Below are positions 48,061 to 60,000 of a stretch of DNA of 64,000 bases, piece after piece; the stretch's first letter is position 1; every line of letters begins with the position of its first letter. This DNA is from Blastobasis lacticolella (Eukaryota > Arthropoda > Insecta > Lepidoptera > Blastobasidae), in contig LR990041.1 in NCBI GenBank assembly GCA_905147135.1, positions 11,593,907 through 11,657,906 of the forward strand, in the 5' to 3' direction. Under the pieces are notes generated by a model. It had not been told where the DNA came from and made no database searches. It saw nothing but the letters and a program-made list of their open reading frames with translations. Position numbers and translations under genes: made by a program.

Positions 48061-50389
48061 ATACACAAACAAAGTAACAACACGCAACCTCTCACCCTAA
48101 AAGCATATACCGTCGTGGGTAAAAAGTTATACGGACTATTCATGAGTTCAGCCATTTCCCAGCAGATGGCGCTACGTGTTTAACATAAAGTGCATTTGTG
48201 GACAGTTCACCAGATTACTCAGAAGTGACAGTAAATCACATTGGTAGGACCAATATTAGCCGGTCTGTTTACAAGCATCACTGGAGATTAGTGCGAAACG
48301 CTATTCTCCTTAGAGAGCTAATCCATAAAATACCGCTCTGTATCTGCGTGTGCGTCGTTTGTTCGCTGACCAGCACTTAGCTTAACAAAAACTGATAGTT
48401 GTAAAACAAAAGGGCAAATAAGATAAAAAGGCCGAGAACAAGAGCGGTCCATTTCGCCCAGAAATAAACTAAGCGGTAAGAATTAACAGGATAAAGGCTT
48501 GAAAGAGTAGCCGATGCAGATTTATGTCGCGATGATCGCAATCGGACCGATTCTGCGTGTTGCGGACCTTTTATTTGTTCCACTGCCGACATCGGACGGG
48601 AATGCGGTGATGTGCCTTACTTACTTAAGGGCTCTTGTCCAAATGCAAGGACACGCGAGCGTATCCACGGGTTTCACCCATCAAACAATACAAACAGAGT
48701 TTTATCTCTCTGTATATGTATCTCGTTACTAGTGTAATGCACATAAAAACGGCACAAACATCGTCGCGATCATCCGAAACTGTTGAAAGGGCGACAATAT
48801 GACACCTATTTCCCATTCATTGCCACTAGACACGTAACAAATCGACGCGCTATGAAAGTGCAAGCCTTTCAGCTACCCCTCCGCCCGTTATCTGATAACC
48901 GGGTGAAAGCCAGACGCATTTGTCTGTCCTCGCATCACCCACTGCAGTAGTGCAAAAATTGTCAGCCACAGCGGTCAGATAGCGATCTACTATTTGCGAA
49001 GGGGACCTCGAATGTGTGCCTCCGTGTGTGAGGGAAATGTGCTCTCTGTACCTGAGTATAATTGACGCTCTTTTAAAGTGTTTGCTGTCATTCGCAATGC
49101 AAGGTATTGAGCAGAACATATATCTACTCGACGTGATGAAGTATAGTACTGCTATGTTCAAAGTAACGTATGGATACAGGTGTAGCATCATACAGGCAGG
49201 GGAGAGGGCCGGACGCGCTAAACGCAAGGCCCGCGCAGTAACACCTATCAATTGAGCCGAGCGAACCGGCGAGTGATTGCTGTAATTTCTATAAAAATCC
49301 AACAGTAAAGTTCGCCAGACACATCGATTCGAAAAAATGTTTCATCAACAATAATTTTATTATCGTAATAACAAAATTACTGGGTGCCGCTGTACGCGAA
49401 TCCCACTCTTAAACCCGCTTTGATTAGGGAGTTATTCCCGTAGCTCTCCCTTTATATATCTGGGGGAGAAATGGAACCTTTTGTTGGCCTATAGCATTAT
49501 TATTTCTCATTTTGTTTTGTTTATTAATACAATTGGCTCGAGGCGCAATATTGATATTCAAGTTTGATGATGACTAGCCGCGAGTTTTCTCCCCGAGCTC
49601 TCCTCTGTATTTTTATGGGTTTTATAACAATTGTGTTTCTCCTCTTTTGTTTAGGCACCAGTGAATTGAATAATGTTGACTATATTACAATGTTTTCGGG
49701 ACCAACGAAAGACGTTTTCATAGAATGGTTTAATGGAAAATCAGATTTAATTTACTCGTTTGTTTTCTTTTTTCTTTTGTAGGTATTTAGGCGTCTCTTA
49801 TAAAAGATTCAATTTTCGTTTCGGGGTCTTGCCCGCACAATAGTGGTCTTGACATTGATTTCTCTTAAGAAACATCTCATCCGGCAATTTGAGCAGGCCG
49901 CGGCGCGCCATAGCGCACGGATTATTTCTCATGGAGAAAATGGAATGACGTGAATAAATAACCCGCAGAAATATCAATTAAACAATTATGCTGTCCGAAT
50001 GGAATCGTGTGTAATGATAGTGGGCCGGGCTATAACTCAACCGCATCTGTTCTACGGCTATTTGCAAAAGGCACGACATGCGCTGCGCGTACGCATCCCC
50101 GCCGCGCGGTCCGCGGCGCACCTACTCCGCGATTCCTATAAAGTGGCTAGCTACACTATAATGCCCCAAGACTACGGTGGTGACATCTCCAGCTCCGTTT
50201 TAAAACGATACCACATGTACCCCAGTTGCATTTAATGATGACTATGGGAGCATTACGGAGCTTTGATATGCGAGCCAGTTGTTTCCCACCTCGCGCTCTC
50301 GACACTTGTAATTTCGTGATTAACGTAATTAAGGATGAAAAGGTTTTTACGGGGTCAGCAACGCATGGGTGATGCCTCTGACTTTGCAA

Positions 50390-50465
50390 ACGTTCATAGA
50401 CTGCGGTGATTGCTTACCATCAGGCAGGCCGTCAGCTTGTTTGCCACCTTAATGGTATAAAAATA
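50390..50465 (+). mobile_element. LINE-tail fragment
   Basis: Reads agactgcggtgattgcttac, then catcaggcaggccgtcagct and tgtttgccacctt, ending ataaaaatataaa: the shared 3' tail, well preserved. Confidence 0.65.
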
Positions 50466-50744
50466 TAAATTTAATAGTGCATTTCTAATAACCTCTTTGA
50501 TTGACTATTTTCGAACTACAGAACTATCTCTACACTGGGGACCCCGATGGTATCAGTAGTATCACATAAATACGAGAAAAGTAAACAATAGACATAATTA
50601 TAAATTGCAATTTGTTGAAAGGATTAATTGTGTTGCCTATTCAACTCTATTGTTTTACTCACATATAAATAGTCTTCAAATGTTGAAATCATATTTAGAA
50701 GGTAAAAATAAAACAAAGTGAATGAAGTATTAACTGACAGAGGA

Positions 50745-51060
50745 ACAGTTTACATTGGAGTCCCACAAGGGTCTATATTGGGACCGTTTCTCTATCTTCG
50801 TATTACGTAGTATGAAAATAAAGTCTCTTGCTGCGTCCGTAAGTCTGTACATCTGATAACTCCCCCTAAAACACGCAACGGATTTTAATGCGGTTTTTAC
50901 TATAATTTTAATAATTTATTTCAGAATGTTTAATTAATAATTGAGACAACCCGGGAATATCCTTGCGAAGCCAGGTGGGTCGCTAGTGTCTTCTTATATA
51001 ATTCACCATCGTACATGGTGCTTAAAAACGCTGTTATAGTTTTATTTGCTGACGACACTT
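50745..51060 (+). mobile_element. LINE reverse-transcriptase remnant interrupted by a nested retroelement fragment
   Basis: 50746-50800 reads VYIGVPQGSILGPFLYL, the RT 'GVPQGS' block. 51040-51059 reads LFADDT, the catalytic 'FADD' block, followed at once by a stop. Between them, about 50805-50995, lies an unrelated retroelement 3' sequence (actccccctaaaacacgcaa, cggattttaatgcggttttt, gggtcgctagtgtc). So a younger element inserted into the RT gene of an older one. Both are dead: the RT has stops and is truncated. The downstream stretch to about 51420 may be more of the older element. Confidence 0.7.
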
Positions 51061-52813
51061 AATTGGTATTTAAAATTAATAGAAAATATAACAATATTAT
51101 AGTTCTTTAGAAAGTATTTCAAGGTTTACGACTAATACTGAATAGATTAGATCTAGTTTTTTAATGCCAATAGATACTTGAAAGCCGATAGATGTTAGTG
51201 GCACATTAATCGAAAGTCGTGGGAAGCCTAGTCCAGCAGAGGACTACTCGTATATCTGATAAAATTATGAATATTTTATACAAAACTCTAACCAATGACA
51301 TGTTTAATTACCGATACATACTAGTTAAAGGTGTTCGTCTCTCACTAATAATTATAAATGGGAATCACCTTTATAAGGCAAAGGGCAGTTCCGTTGACAA
51401 CGTTTATTACTCGCTTAGCAAATAAGATAAAACTTTAGACCCATAGTTAATTGAATTCATAAAGTTACGAGTTATATTGCTAAGTAATGCAGTAAGTGTA
51501 TAAATAAACGTAGCAGATACACTGACGGCTTCAGGTAGGCAAATTAATAGTGTACTGTAATATAAAACGAATTGTTACAAGCACATGAAATTGTCTATCA
51601 TTATTCTATGAGGGCAAACGACAGCCGTCCGAAACCGCCGCGAGCGTCGCCATATGTGCTCAAAGTGCTACCTATAAATTCCAACAAAACCGCTATTTAC
51701 TGACTATTTTCTAATTTCAATAATTTTACGTAATAGCGCAATAAATGGGCAACATATAATGCGATGCAAATGAATCGGCGTCGTTAGGGCCCCGCGCGAC
51801 GTGCGCCCGCGCCTAAGAGCCGCTAATCAGTGTTTCTTATCCATCCGATTACGCGGAATCGATCCCCGCGAGATGTAGACCAATATCGATTATAACATTT
51901 ACATCGATAACATTTCCTGCAGTGTCTCCATATTATAATCTTTGACAATTTCATATGTAAATTCTGGAACGGTACGTCTACGTTTCTAAGAAAATGCGCG
52001 GACGCCTCGCAATTTCTCAGCATCTTTGTTGCATGCAAGTGCTGTGCTCTAGGGACGCCTATTCGTAAATTGCGATATCCAGTGTGAAGACTATCATCAG
52101 GCAAATCAAATTATATATTCCCCGCGGTATTGATCACCACCTGTTCTCGAATCCTGTAATCATTTATAGGTGCGGTATTTGTTTTGAAGTAGGTATAGGT
52201 AGCTAATCTTAAGAGATTCTTCTGATCACCTATCAAATATAGACAATGATCGATGTTGAATCATACATCAATACACAGCAAGTAATTATATAAAAAAAAA
52301 CTTCTCATACAAATTATTAATACTGTTTTCATACGCCTGCTTGAGCGATTTTACTACACACTCTGCAATAGAGTTTCATTAGATTCAGTCGCATTATCTT
52401 TTAGAGGTACAAAGAAGCTTAACACGCTTGTTTTTTTATTTTCAATTAAATTGACTTGACATTGACATATACTTCACACAGAGAATCCAACGACGGCTTT
52501 CTGATATGAGTTGTGACACCCTCAGCACAACATCAAAAGTTACAAAGTAATTAACATCATTATCACAAATTCACCACTGCTGATCATAAGCCTTCCCCAA
52601 GTCTTCATATAATTCCTCTCTCCGTTTAAAACTTTTACTATGTCGCAGAGTCATCTAGTGAGGGGGGTATACGCTAATATATCACCGCAAGATAGCAATG
52701 GGATAGTTAGCGTCAAAATAAACTGTCAAATCGATTGCAAACTTCAGATGACTTCAGCTATAATGTAGCTGAATGTGTCCATTGCGCTGAAATATGAAGT
52801 ATTATGAACTTAC

Positions 52814-53032
52814 CCTTTTCATAGCTGATCTGCCTCTCCTGCTGGCGGGCGTTGTCCGCCGCCACCTTCAGCAAGCCCTGGATGTTCCTGAGGAGCGTCT
52901 CCGTGGAGGAGACCAGGGTGTCGGCGGTGGGGTCCACAGGGCCGGCGGGAGGGGTACCGCTGGCCGCCGCGTAGTTCACGGGGGCCGGCGACGACGACGG
53001 CAAGTCTCGCTCGGCGTCGCTCAGGTCACCGC
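52814..53032 (-). CDS. dac: dachshund exon C (start of Dachbox-C)
   Basis: 219-nt exon, 72 full residues, phase 1 at both ends. The acceptor is gttgcag at 53033-53035 and the donor G|GTAAGT at 52814/52813. The first 40 residues are a Pro/Ala/Ser-rich linker (GDLSDAERDLPSSSPAPVNY onward). The last third is the start of the conserved C-terminal Dachshund box: SSTETLLRNIQGLLKVAADN followed by ARQQERQISYEK, a leucine-rich helix that continues directly into exon D. This block is nearly the same as human DACH1 (SSIETLLTNIQGLLKVAIDN, recalled). It is the single strongest piece of evidence for the gene's identity. Confidence 0.97.
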
Positions 53033-53084
53033 CTGCAACGTCCTTTTTATGTAATCTTCCAAAATTTTCAACAAAAAGTAAAGG

Positions 53085-53300
53085 GGCAATGTCGTAAGGT
53101 GATTTTACATATAGATCATACGATTCAGATGTGGAATAAGCTTCCAGCTACAGTGTTTCCTTTGGACTATGACATAGGATCGTTCAAGAGGTATATTAAA
53201 GGTCTCTTAAAAGGCGGCATCACATTCGCGTTGCTGATGACAACTTTCCAACATGTAGCCCGCTTGCCTGTTTGTTTGTCGTCTAACATAAAAAAGATGG
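53085..53300 (+). mobile_element. LINE 3'-end fragment
   Basis: Reading HTIQMWNKLPATVFPLDYDI then GSFKRYIKGLLKG is a typical LINE ORF2 C terminus. It is followed by gcgttgctgatgacaacttt, agcccgcttgcctgtttgtt and acataaaaaa. It starts about 50 bp from the exon C acceptor, in the opposite orientation to dac. Frame partly open, element 5'-truncated. Confidence 0.7.
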
Positions 53301-53996
53301 ATAATTGAGTTGAAAGGTTGGTAACAAATTTTTTGACAAAATAAACACTCAAGAAGATTATTACATCACATACACGAACACCGCATCTGCACCTATAGCA
53401 TTTAATATATAAGGTTTTATTATTTATTTTAAAGAAACATAAAAGCACTCATTAAAATGTCAGCTACGTTGAATCTGTTGGCAGGTTAAAGAAGGGTAAT
53501 GAAGCTTAATATCAATTGAATAAAAGAAGCCTTGCCTTCTTATAATATATCGGTTGCATTGAGCTTCTGTAGCGTGTCAAGTGAATGACATAAATTATCA
53601 CTTTAGAATATTTTTAAGAGTTAAAATTCACTTTGTGTGAAACTGACTTTTTCGTTATTGATGCTCGTTATGCCCTTATGTAGTTTAAACAGTTTATTTC
53701 TTTTCAACCCCTGACCCGTTGAGTGAGAAAGGAGTATTTTATATAGGAAATGGGTATTACATTTGTCTGCCTATCTGTACTTCTAGCTATGGTATCGTAG
53801 CTCCAAATGTAGCTAGAAATGGACCAATTTCGATGCAGTCTTTTTATTTTAAAAACCAATTTAATCGAGGTGATTTTTTCATTAAAATCGTTTCAGTACT
53901 TTAGAAAATATTTGAGCATCCGTAGGCTTTGCGGCATCTATCAAAAATACTAATACCAATTGACCAGATGCACATTTTTATACAGGTTTAAAGTCC

Positions 53997-54034
53997 TCAT
54001 AATATTACAGAAGATGACTTCTGTAATATTATGA
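53997..54034. repeat. Perfect hairpin, 17-bp arms and 4-base loop
   Basis: tcataatattacagaag, loop atga, then the exact reverse complement. A 38-bp perfect inverted repeat is not expected by chance at this length. Likely a recent small foldback or an inverted-duplication mutation. Confidence 0.9.
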
Positions 54035-56117
54035 CCACAGAACGCAAAAAACAAACTTAAATCCAATGACCAGTAATTCAGTAAGATAAGTAATTAAAAT
54101 AGTATTCCCGAGTCCCATGCCCATGCGAGAGGCAGTCGAGGCGTCCCGCATTGAATTGTACCGTGTTACTGCGAATTATAAATCAATGCAATAACAGCTT
54201 CATGAGCCCATATACGGCGTGTGTTTGGAGGCAAATCAACAGGAGGTGGGCTTCGTGGATCGCGTGCGTGTATCATTCGCATCGCAATTACGGTCCCGAT
54301 GAACACTGGTATCGCTGGGATCCACGCTTTGATGGCCCGGCTATTCAAACAGTCGATCCGTTGGAAAGCTCGGGTTGACCCCCGATGATAGCCCCGTAGA
54401 TTGACGCCAGTTAATTGCGAGTAAGCTGTAAAATACGGCGATTGGCTTGCCCCATATCACGTTTGAATGGCTGATAGAAGGATGTGGATATGCTTCAGCG
54501 TATCTCAGGCCGTCCCGTTCAGGGATGCCGTGACGGTATACCTTCATGGCACTATCTACCTATATGTCGTTAATGCGTGCCCGTTAGTAACCTCATTGTT
54601 AATACGCGGACTTGAACAGTCCAAAGGGTTACTACAAAGACTTTGGTATACCGGGCCTACTATAACAACCATAACGAATGAGGTACTAATATCACATCCC
54701 TAAAGATGTGTATCCCATGTGTCGCATGACAAGTAAAAAGAAAGCGTGGACCTAATTTCTTGAGCATCGTGAAATCATTTATTGTTATATTGACGTGATA
54801 ATTATAGTAATAGGGGTTATGTTAAAATCGGACCACACATAAAAAAGAGAGTGTTGCGACCGGCGACTCTCACGGTCCAAAATAATCTATCGATACATTT
54901 AATTTAACTGACAAGATAGTGAACGCTCATCAAATAATGAAGACACCATCGTTTCGTCATTGTCGATGCGCACGATAGCACTCTCCGGTTGTCACAACAC
55001 CATCTCCCTAATAAGGCCAATTAACAGATACCTACTGCGACGAACCATTCGAATTTGGACTCTCTGGGACCCACAGTCGTTTCAATGTTTATTAATAGCC
55101 CTTAAAAGAATTAAGTCGTTATGGACATGAGCCGGGGCGACTCCAAAATCAGACGGATGATTGAAAGAAGGAGGTAATTTTAAATGGACAAAGATCAAAG
55201 TTGAATGACACGATTGAGAAAATGCATTCCGATAATGAGGTTGCTCGTGATGAGTAATAATAATCGTAAATAAATAAGTTGGGGCACCGCCATTGGAAGC
55301 GATCTAATTTTGATACTCGGTAATAATAATTAATTATCTACATTGTATTTCCTGCTGCAAAAATGATTGTTTACACAGACTTCCCGAGGCTCATCCCGTA
55401 AAATCGTGGCAAAACGAGCATTTTCTATTATCGTCTGCAGCCATCGGTTCCCACGCTCTCCGAGCATTTTGTGTGTAACCTGCAATAACTACAATACACA
55501 ATCCTTATTGTTTCACTTAATTTAGCTATTGTAAGCTTCGAGTATTTACATTTGTCGATCAATTGTTTTGATTCGCGCCTTGTCGCTCCGTGCATAGTGA
55601 ACGCTCGATTCGCTATTCATTTGAAAATGTTATAAAGATGAGTTGCTAAAGTCGTGTTCGCTCCGAGTTAATTTTACGTCGAAGTTAATTTTTTATTCAA
55701 CTTTCAAGTCTTGTACTTATTCTTCGTAAGCTATTGTATTACACAGCTAACTGGCATGATTTACTCGATGTGCAGTGGAAGTAAAATGGCTGTAATTGTC
55801 TCTATAAGTTAGTGACGTCGGCCTAATAACTAGTTTACGGTTGATTGATGATCCGACCGGGGATAGCACTAAATTGATTAAAATACTACGCCAATAGATT
55901 CAATGAACAAAAAGCTGTAGAATAAATGGAAAGTAGTGAGTATGTCACGTAATTGTCACGCCATCCATCATTGCTAACCACACTCGTTAAAGATTCAAGT
56001 TAATAAAGAGTCAGGAAGAACTTTCCTTCCTATAGATAATTTATCTACCTATCTCCTAGTAGATATTTCAAGTTTGATCAATAACGTTCTGTTAAGAAAA
56101 ATATTAATATCTTGGCG

Positions 56118-56215
56118 TCAATATCCCGGATGAGCTCTCGCGCGTTAGGGACTGGGGTCCACCTTGACCATGATCCAGGATTTGACCGATCAGGTAATTT
56201 ACCTACAGTAGAGCG
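56118..56215 (-). repeat. Dispersed repeat, copy 3 of 4 (best preserved)
   Basis: On the minus strand: ctgtaggtaaattacctgat, then tcctggatcatggtcaaggt, then cgcgcgagagctcatccggg and atattgacgccaaga. Used to define the order of motifs in the family. Confidence 0.65.
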
Positions 56216-57127
56216 AGGGTGACCTCTGTGGCCCTGACACATTCAGTCGCCGGAATGTGCAAATCATGAATGAAAACAACGAAACCAAATTTCAAATTAA
56301 TCCTCCAAGGAACCTACGCAGAAAAAACATCAAGAACGAGTCTCAAGAAACATGGGATTGGGTCCTTTTAAGCGCTATTCATACATCATTGGAGCGATTG
56401 CGGACGATACTCGTAATAAGATTTTATTATATCGGACCATTACAAGTAAACGTGCGGTGTCTGGGCCTGAGATGGGAAAACGTATGGGAACGCAGCCGCG
56501 CGATCATCCGCTAATCGACCGCGCCGGCCGCGCCATCTCGCGAGACCTCAACGCTGCTTTGCCATATATTGTGTATTTAATCGATGTACGTAATGCGTTA
56601 CTTAAACGTCATAGAACGCGTCAAGTTTAATCAAATTCACATCTGTTTGATTACGCTATGATTATAAACATCAACATACAATGTATACGTCGGAGTCATT
56701 TTACACTTATTACTTATAAGTGTTTCCAGTTTCTAAAATAAAAGGAAGGTGGTTTTATGGCTGATAATTTCCGAACTATGAATGCTGAAGGTTGGAGCTA
56801 TTACTGGGTAATTTTGCCGAGCATAACATGCCAAGTAATCCGAGTATATTGAACGGGTGATACCGGTGCCCGTGTTAATGCAACACGGACACTTTCTTGT
56901 CGTGCGCGCCCGTGATTACTTCGGGAAGACGACTTATTATATCGGACACGTGGAATGTATGAGAAACTGGCAACAAATCATTGCCACCAAGCTACTTATA
57001 GATATATATGATTTATGGAACCCTACTTTCGCGGATTACCTTCTTTTTATGTTTATGTCTTTGTGATTAGGAATTTTCCATAATTTCTTTGTGGCCTGCA
57101 TAAGTACTTAATACACTTATGAAGTGG

Positions 57128-57195
57128 TGATACCCCTGGTGTCGTTAATATCTATGGCAGCGATGGCAAATGACTTTCCAGCAGGTTCCAGCTAT
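57128..57195 (+). mobile_element. LINE-tail fragment near exon B donor
   Basis: Reads ggtgatacccctggtgtcgt, taatatctatggcagcgatg and actttccagcaggt: the shared tail of this group. It ends 33 bp from the exon B donor, inside intron B-C. Confidence 0.45.
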
Positions 57196-57228
57196 TTGTA
57201 TACCGTTTAACACAAAAAAAAGACTGAC

Positions 57229-57495
57229 CGTCATCCTCGTCCTTGACGTTGTGGTCTTCCTGGTCGGAAAGTGGGGCGTCGCTCTCGTCCGAGTGGGAGC
57301 GGGGGGAGGCAGCGGCGGTGACGGCGGAGGGCAGTCGCGGGGGCTGCGGGGTGCGGCGGGAGGCGGCCGAGCTGCGCCCGCTGACCGAACCCTCACCACG
57401 GTCCCCGCGCTCGCGGTCCCCGCGGTCCGATCTGTCGCGGTCCCCGGAGCCGGACTTGGAAAGGTTCAGCACCGGACTGTGGCCAGGCGAGGACC
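57229..57495 (-). CDS. dac: dachshund exon B (SPVLNLSKS motif, low-complexity linker)
   Basis: 267-nt exon, 88 full residues, phase 1 at both ends. The acceptor is ttgccag at 57496-57498 after a pyrimidine-rich run. The donor is G|GTCAGT at 57229/57228. It opens with SSPGHSPVLNLSKSGSG, a motif shared by Dachshund proteins of flies and vertebrates, then an Arg/Asp/Gly-rich stretch (GDRDRSDRGDRERGDRGEG), a serine/proline region and an acidic end (DAPLSDQEDHNVKDEDD). The acidic and RD-rich parts are expected to be disordered. The junction codon with exon A is G|GG and with exon C is G|GC, both glycine, so the frame is unambiguous. The high GC of this exon produces long open frames on the plus strand that are shadows. 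Confidence 0.95.
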
Positions 57496-57975
57496 CTGGC
57501 AACGATGAAGGAAGGTTAGCAAAATGGTACCTCAAGAAGAGTTTTGGTCAGCAGTCTAGTGATACCCCTGATGGTATTGGACACACCCATAGGAAGCGAC
57601 GGTAACTGCTTAATATCAGGCGGACAGTTCGCTCCACTTAACGATAAAAAAATAAGTTTTAAAATATTTTGATGCTTGTTGGATAAGGCTACGTTAGGAG
57701 AAACCTAGTCCGCTAGAGGGAAGGAACAGTAGAACAAGGAGATCGAGATGCCGTTGTTGATGGGCCCGGCACCGGACTTTGGCCGAACAAGGGTGGGGTA
57801 AGGTAAAGTTAGCAGAAGCAATAACTTGACCGCTTACATTATTTCATGTCACTGAATATCGTAAATGAAAAAGCTGCTGGTCGATCGTGGGAAATTGTCA
57901 AATTTCAGTGCATCTATCTTAGATTATACAACGAAAATACTTATTGCTACTCTGTTTCTGAAAAGGCGGCATTAC
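57496..57975 (-). other. dac: dac intron A-B (480 bp)
   Basis: The shortest intron here. It holds a LINE-tail fragment at about 57550-57640 (plus orientation: tgatacccctgatggtattg then aagcgacggtaactgcttaa tatcaggcgg and an A-run). Nothing else recognised. Confidence 0.7.
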
Positions 57976-58046
57976 CATTATGCGATCCTTCGCGGGCCTT
58001 GTCCATAGCCATAACTCGCTCCATGTCTCCTCGTTCATCGCGCAAC
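57976..58046 (-). CDS. dac: dachshund exon A (most 5' exon in window)
   Basis: 71-nt exon encoding 23 full residues, LRDERGDMERVMAMDKAREG then SHN. The acceptor is a pyrimidine/T-rich stretch ending ttttag at 58047-58048. The first base G completes a codon begun upstream (phase 2 entry), probably CA|G glutamine by analogy with insect Dac, but this cannot be seen. The donor is G|GTAATG after 57976 (phase 1). The segment is highly charged and probably part of a helical linker before the conserved SPVLNLSKS motif. It is the only exon here that is asymmetric (phase 2 in, phase 1 out), so skipping it alone would shift the frame. Confidence 0.9.
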
Positions 58047-59382
58047 CTAAAACAATAGACAATAATTTTAATTTTTTTTATTATTACAGGTTTGAAATTT
58101 CCCTCTCCAACCGCTATTTTTATCACGTACATATGTTAGCGCAATCAATCTTTCTTTATAACCAATCAGCATAATCACAACTTAATAACAACCAGGATAC
58201 TATTAACGAGCGGAATCACATGTCAATATCTCGTTAACGTCGGTAGTGGAAGCTGGATCGGTCACGGCGCCCACAAAACGAATGCGAACAAAGCCACTGA
58301 CAAACAGTTTTATCATTTGAAACCATAAAGCATGCATCCCACTGAGTTCTGGAGCTACCACAAAGGCAGAGATATAATATCGTAGTACCCCGCTGCGCTT
58401 CTTTGTGAACGGATGAAGTCGGTATGTGTAATCATTTTGTAGGCCGATCTCGCGAACCGCTACCCTAATTCCACGGTCCTTTTTGATTGTGAATTATTGG
58501 ACTTCTGATGCTTCCGTTTGAATTCTCTTCTTTTTTATTAATATTTACTTATTAACTTTTGAAGAACGGGATGTTGATGTTTGTCGATTTAGAGCCGATG
58601 GTAGCATTGAGTTGGAATACTTATACTCATTTTAACAAGTGTTTATTTAGTGAGTTAAAGTTTAAAATAAGGAGAAAAGCTTTAGAAAGTCTTGAGTTGG
58701 CCTTAGGGTGTCCGGCCGAGTACCTAAATATAGATCCCAGCGCCTTCGAAGACCTCAACACCTCAGTAAACCCGAAAATTGGCAGCAGTGATTCAGTATT
58801 AGTAGGCATATATATTCATCTATAGGCATATCATCAACTCTACAATCCCCAACACGAATGCCAAACGTCGACATTTAAATAAGAGGGTCAACCCTATAGT
58901 TTTAAAAGAGACACCAACCAAACATAGGACGGTTACTACCAGCTACATCACAACATATAAATAAAATTCTCATACCAGTTCTAAAGAAACGTATAACGCT
59001 TCGCAAAAAAACATTATTAGGTACCTTTACAAAAACGAAAAGATACCTACATAGTCATTGAAAAATGGATTTCTTCTTGAAACCAATTTCATTCATTTCA
59101 AAGGGGTTAATGCTACAATTTTTGCTGGGTAATGCCTTTTGAGCATTTGAATATAAATGACGTCTGAAAGTGAAATGTAACATACATAATAAGTGGCTGT
59201 TTTAAGCCTTGGCGGAACCCTTTTGCGGTGTACAGAGTAGTCTGCGAATACAGAGGTGACACGACATTTAAAATATAATGAATACGGTAAGGGCCCGAAA
59301 TGTAGATAGATGACTTAGAATCATCATTACTAATTTAAGGGCCATGCTGTCGAGTATATTAGTAATATTTTATATTCAACGG

Positions 59383-59475
59383 CTTGTACGCAGCTCGCGC
59401 GCCGTGCGCGAACTGTTGCTTCAACTGCGCAATCGAATCGCTGCCCGTTCGCGAGATTTAGACGCATTCCAACAG
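59383..59475. mobile_element. Foldback MITE-like element, copy 2 (degraded)
   Basis: Contains gcgcgaactgttgcttcaac, tgcgca and cgcgagatttagacg, matching the right half of the 25002-25110 element (gcgcgagccgttgctgcaac, tgcgca, tgagatttggacg) with an extra insert of about 17 bp. The left arm is mostly lost. Confidence 0.5.
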
Positions 59476-59934
59476 TAGGCCGTTACGGACCTATTGATGG
59501 TGTTTGTATAGGCCAAATTATTTTATTAGAAAGGTATAGTACCAAGTTTTTAGGCATTGAAAATGATGAAACTTTTATATGAAAAACCGTATATATTTAG
59601 GTATGTAACGTAATATTTACATAGAAAAAGTAAAATATAGTAAAAACTTTAAAATAATTCCGTAATCTTTCTTGCATTCTCTCCAAGGCATTTCATTGCT
59701 TGTCTCTGTACCTCGCGCTGCTCTATGTTTCAACCCTCGAAATGGAGTCGTTTGGTACTTTACTGACGAGTCACGGAGGTTCGTTTGAATTTAATATATT
59801 TTTCATTTCCGGGCCGATTAATATGCTAATTATTCTCTACACTCTTCCAAACTTTGCTTTGATCGTACGACTGCGGTATTGCAATTTTTACATAAAACCT
59901 TTGCGACAGATAACCTAAGTCATTATCTCATCAT

Positions 59935-60000
59935 CTTGGCGTCATCTCAGTTGTGCTCGAGGGTTCCGCCTTGAACATGATCCAGGATTGGGAAGATCAG
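59935..60000 (-). repeat. Dispersed repeat, copy 4 of 4
   Basis: On the minus strand: ctgatcttcccaatcctgga, tcatgttcaaggcgga and the gacgccaagatg end, with the middle shortened compared with the copy at 56118-56215. Confidence 0.55.

Larger units (their letters stand above)
38638..52813 (-). other. dac: dac intron C-D (about 14.2 kb)
   Basis: Named contents: GC-rich islands near 40725-40890, 42880-43190 (with an 18-bp palindrome) and 46550-46690; LINE fragments at 44975-45200, 45597-45950 (minus), 47318-47375 (minus), 47578-48060, 50390-50465 and 50745-51060. The stretches 38640-40600 and 41000-42300 are AT-rich with nothing recognised. The 150-codon open frame on the minus strand at 48850-49302 is not recognised as a gene. 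Confidence 0.7.
53033..57228 (-). other. dac: dac intron B-C (about 4.2 kb)
   Basis: Contains a LINE 3' fragment 53085-53300, a perfect hairpin 53997-54034, dispersed repeat copy 3 at 56118-56215, and a tail fragment at 57128-57195 close to the exon B donor. The stretch 54100-56100 is AT-rich with nothing recognised. Confidence 0.7.
5765..58046 (-). other. dac: dachshund (dac) gene, 3' part, seven exons, multi-exon locus
   Basis: Partial gene on the minus strand. The seven exons found here join in one continuous frame of 387 residues after the first split codon. Hallmarks are a GHSPVLNLSKSGSG segment, the Dachbox-C block starting SSTETLLRNIQGLLKVAADN, and the coiled-coil MYQKRLKKERKQRQQ stretch; all are recognisable Dachshund/DACH1 features from memory of the family. 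Dachshund proteins are nuclear Ski/Sno-related cofactors in eye, leg and brain patterning; the C-terminal box has been reported to contact Eyes absent. The 5' exons with the N-terminal DNA-binding box are not in the window: the first exon here begins with the last base of a codon, so at least one more exon lies to the right of 58046. Total span here is over 52 kb, most of it introns. Confidence 0.95.

Noticed and set aside
48850..49302. Longest open frame in the window (150 codons, minus strand)
   Set aside because: No recognisable domain, overlaps another open frame on the opposite strand, no splice-site or composition support; a frame of this size is plausible by chance in 64 kb.
57170..57605. 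Two plus-strand open frames of 112 and 120 codons
   Set aside because: Antisense shadows of the GC-rich dac exon B.
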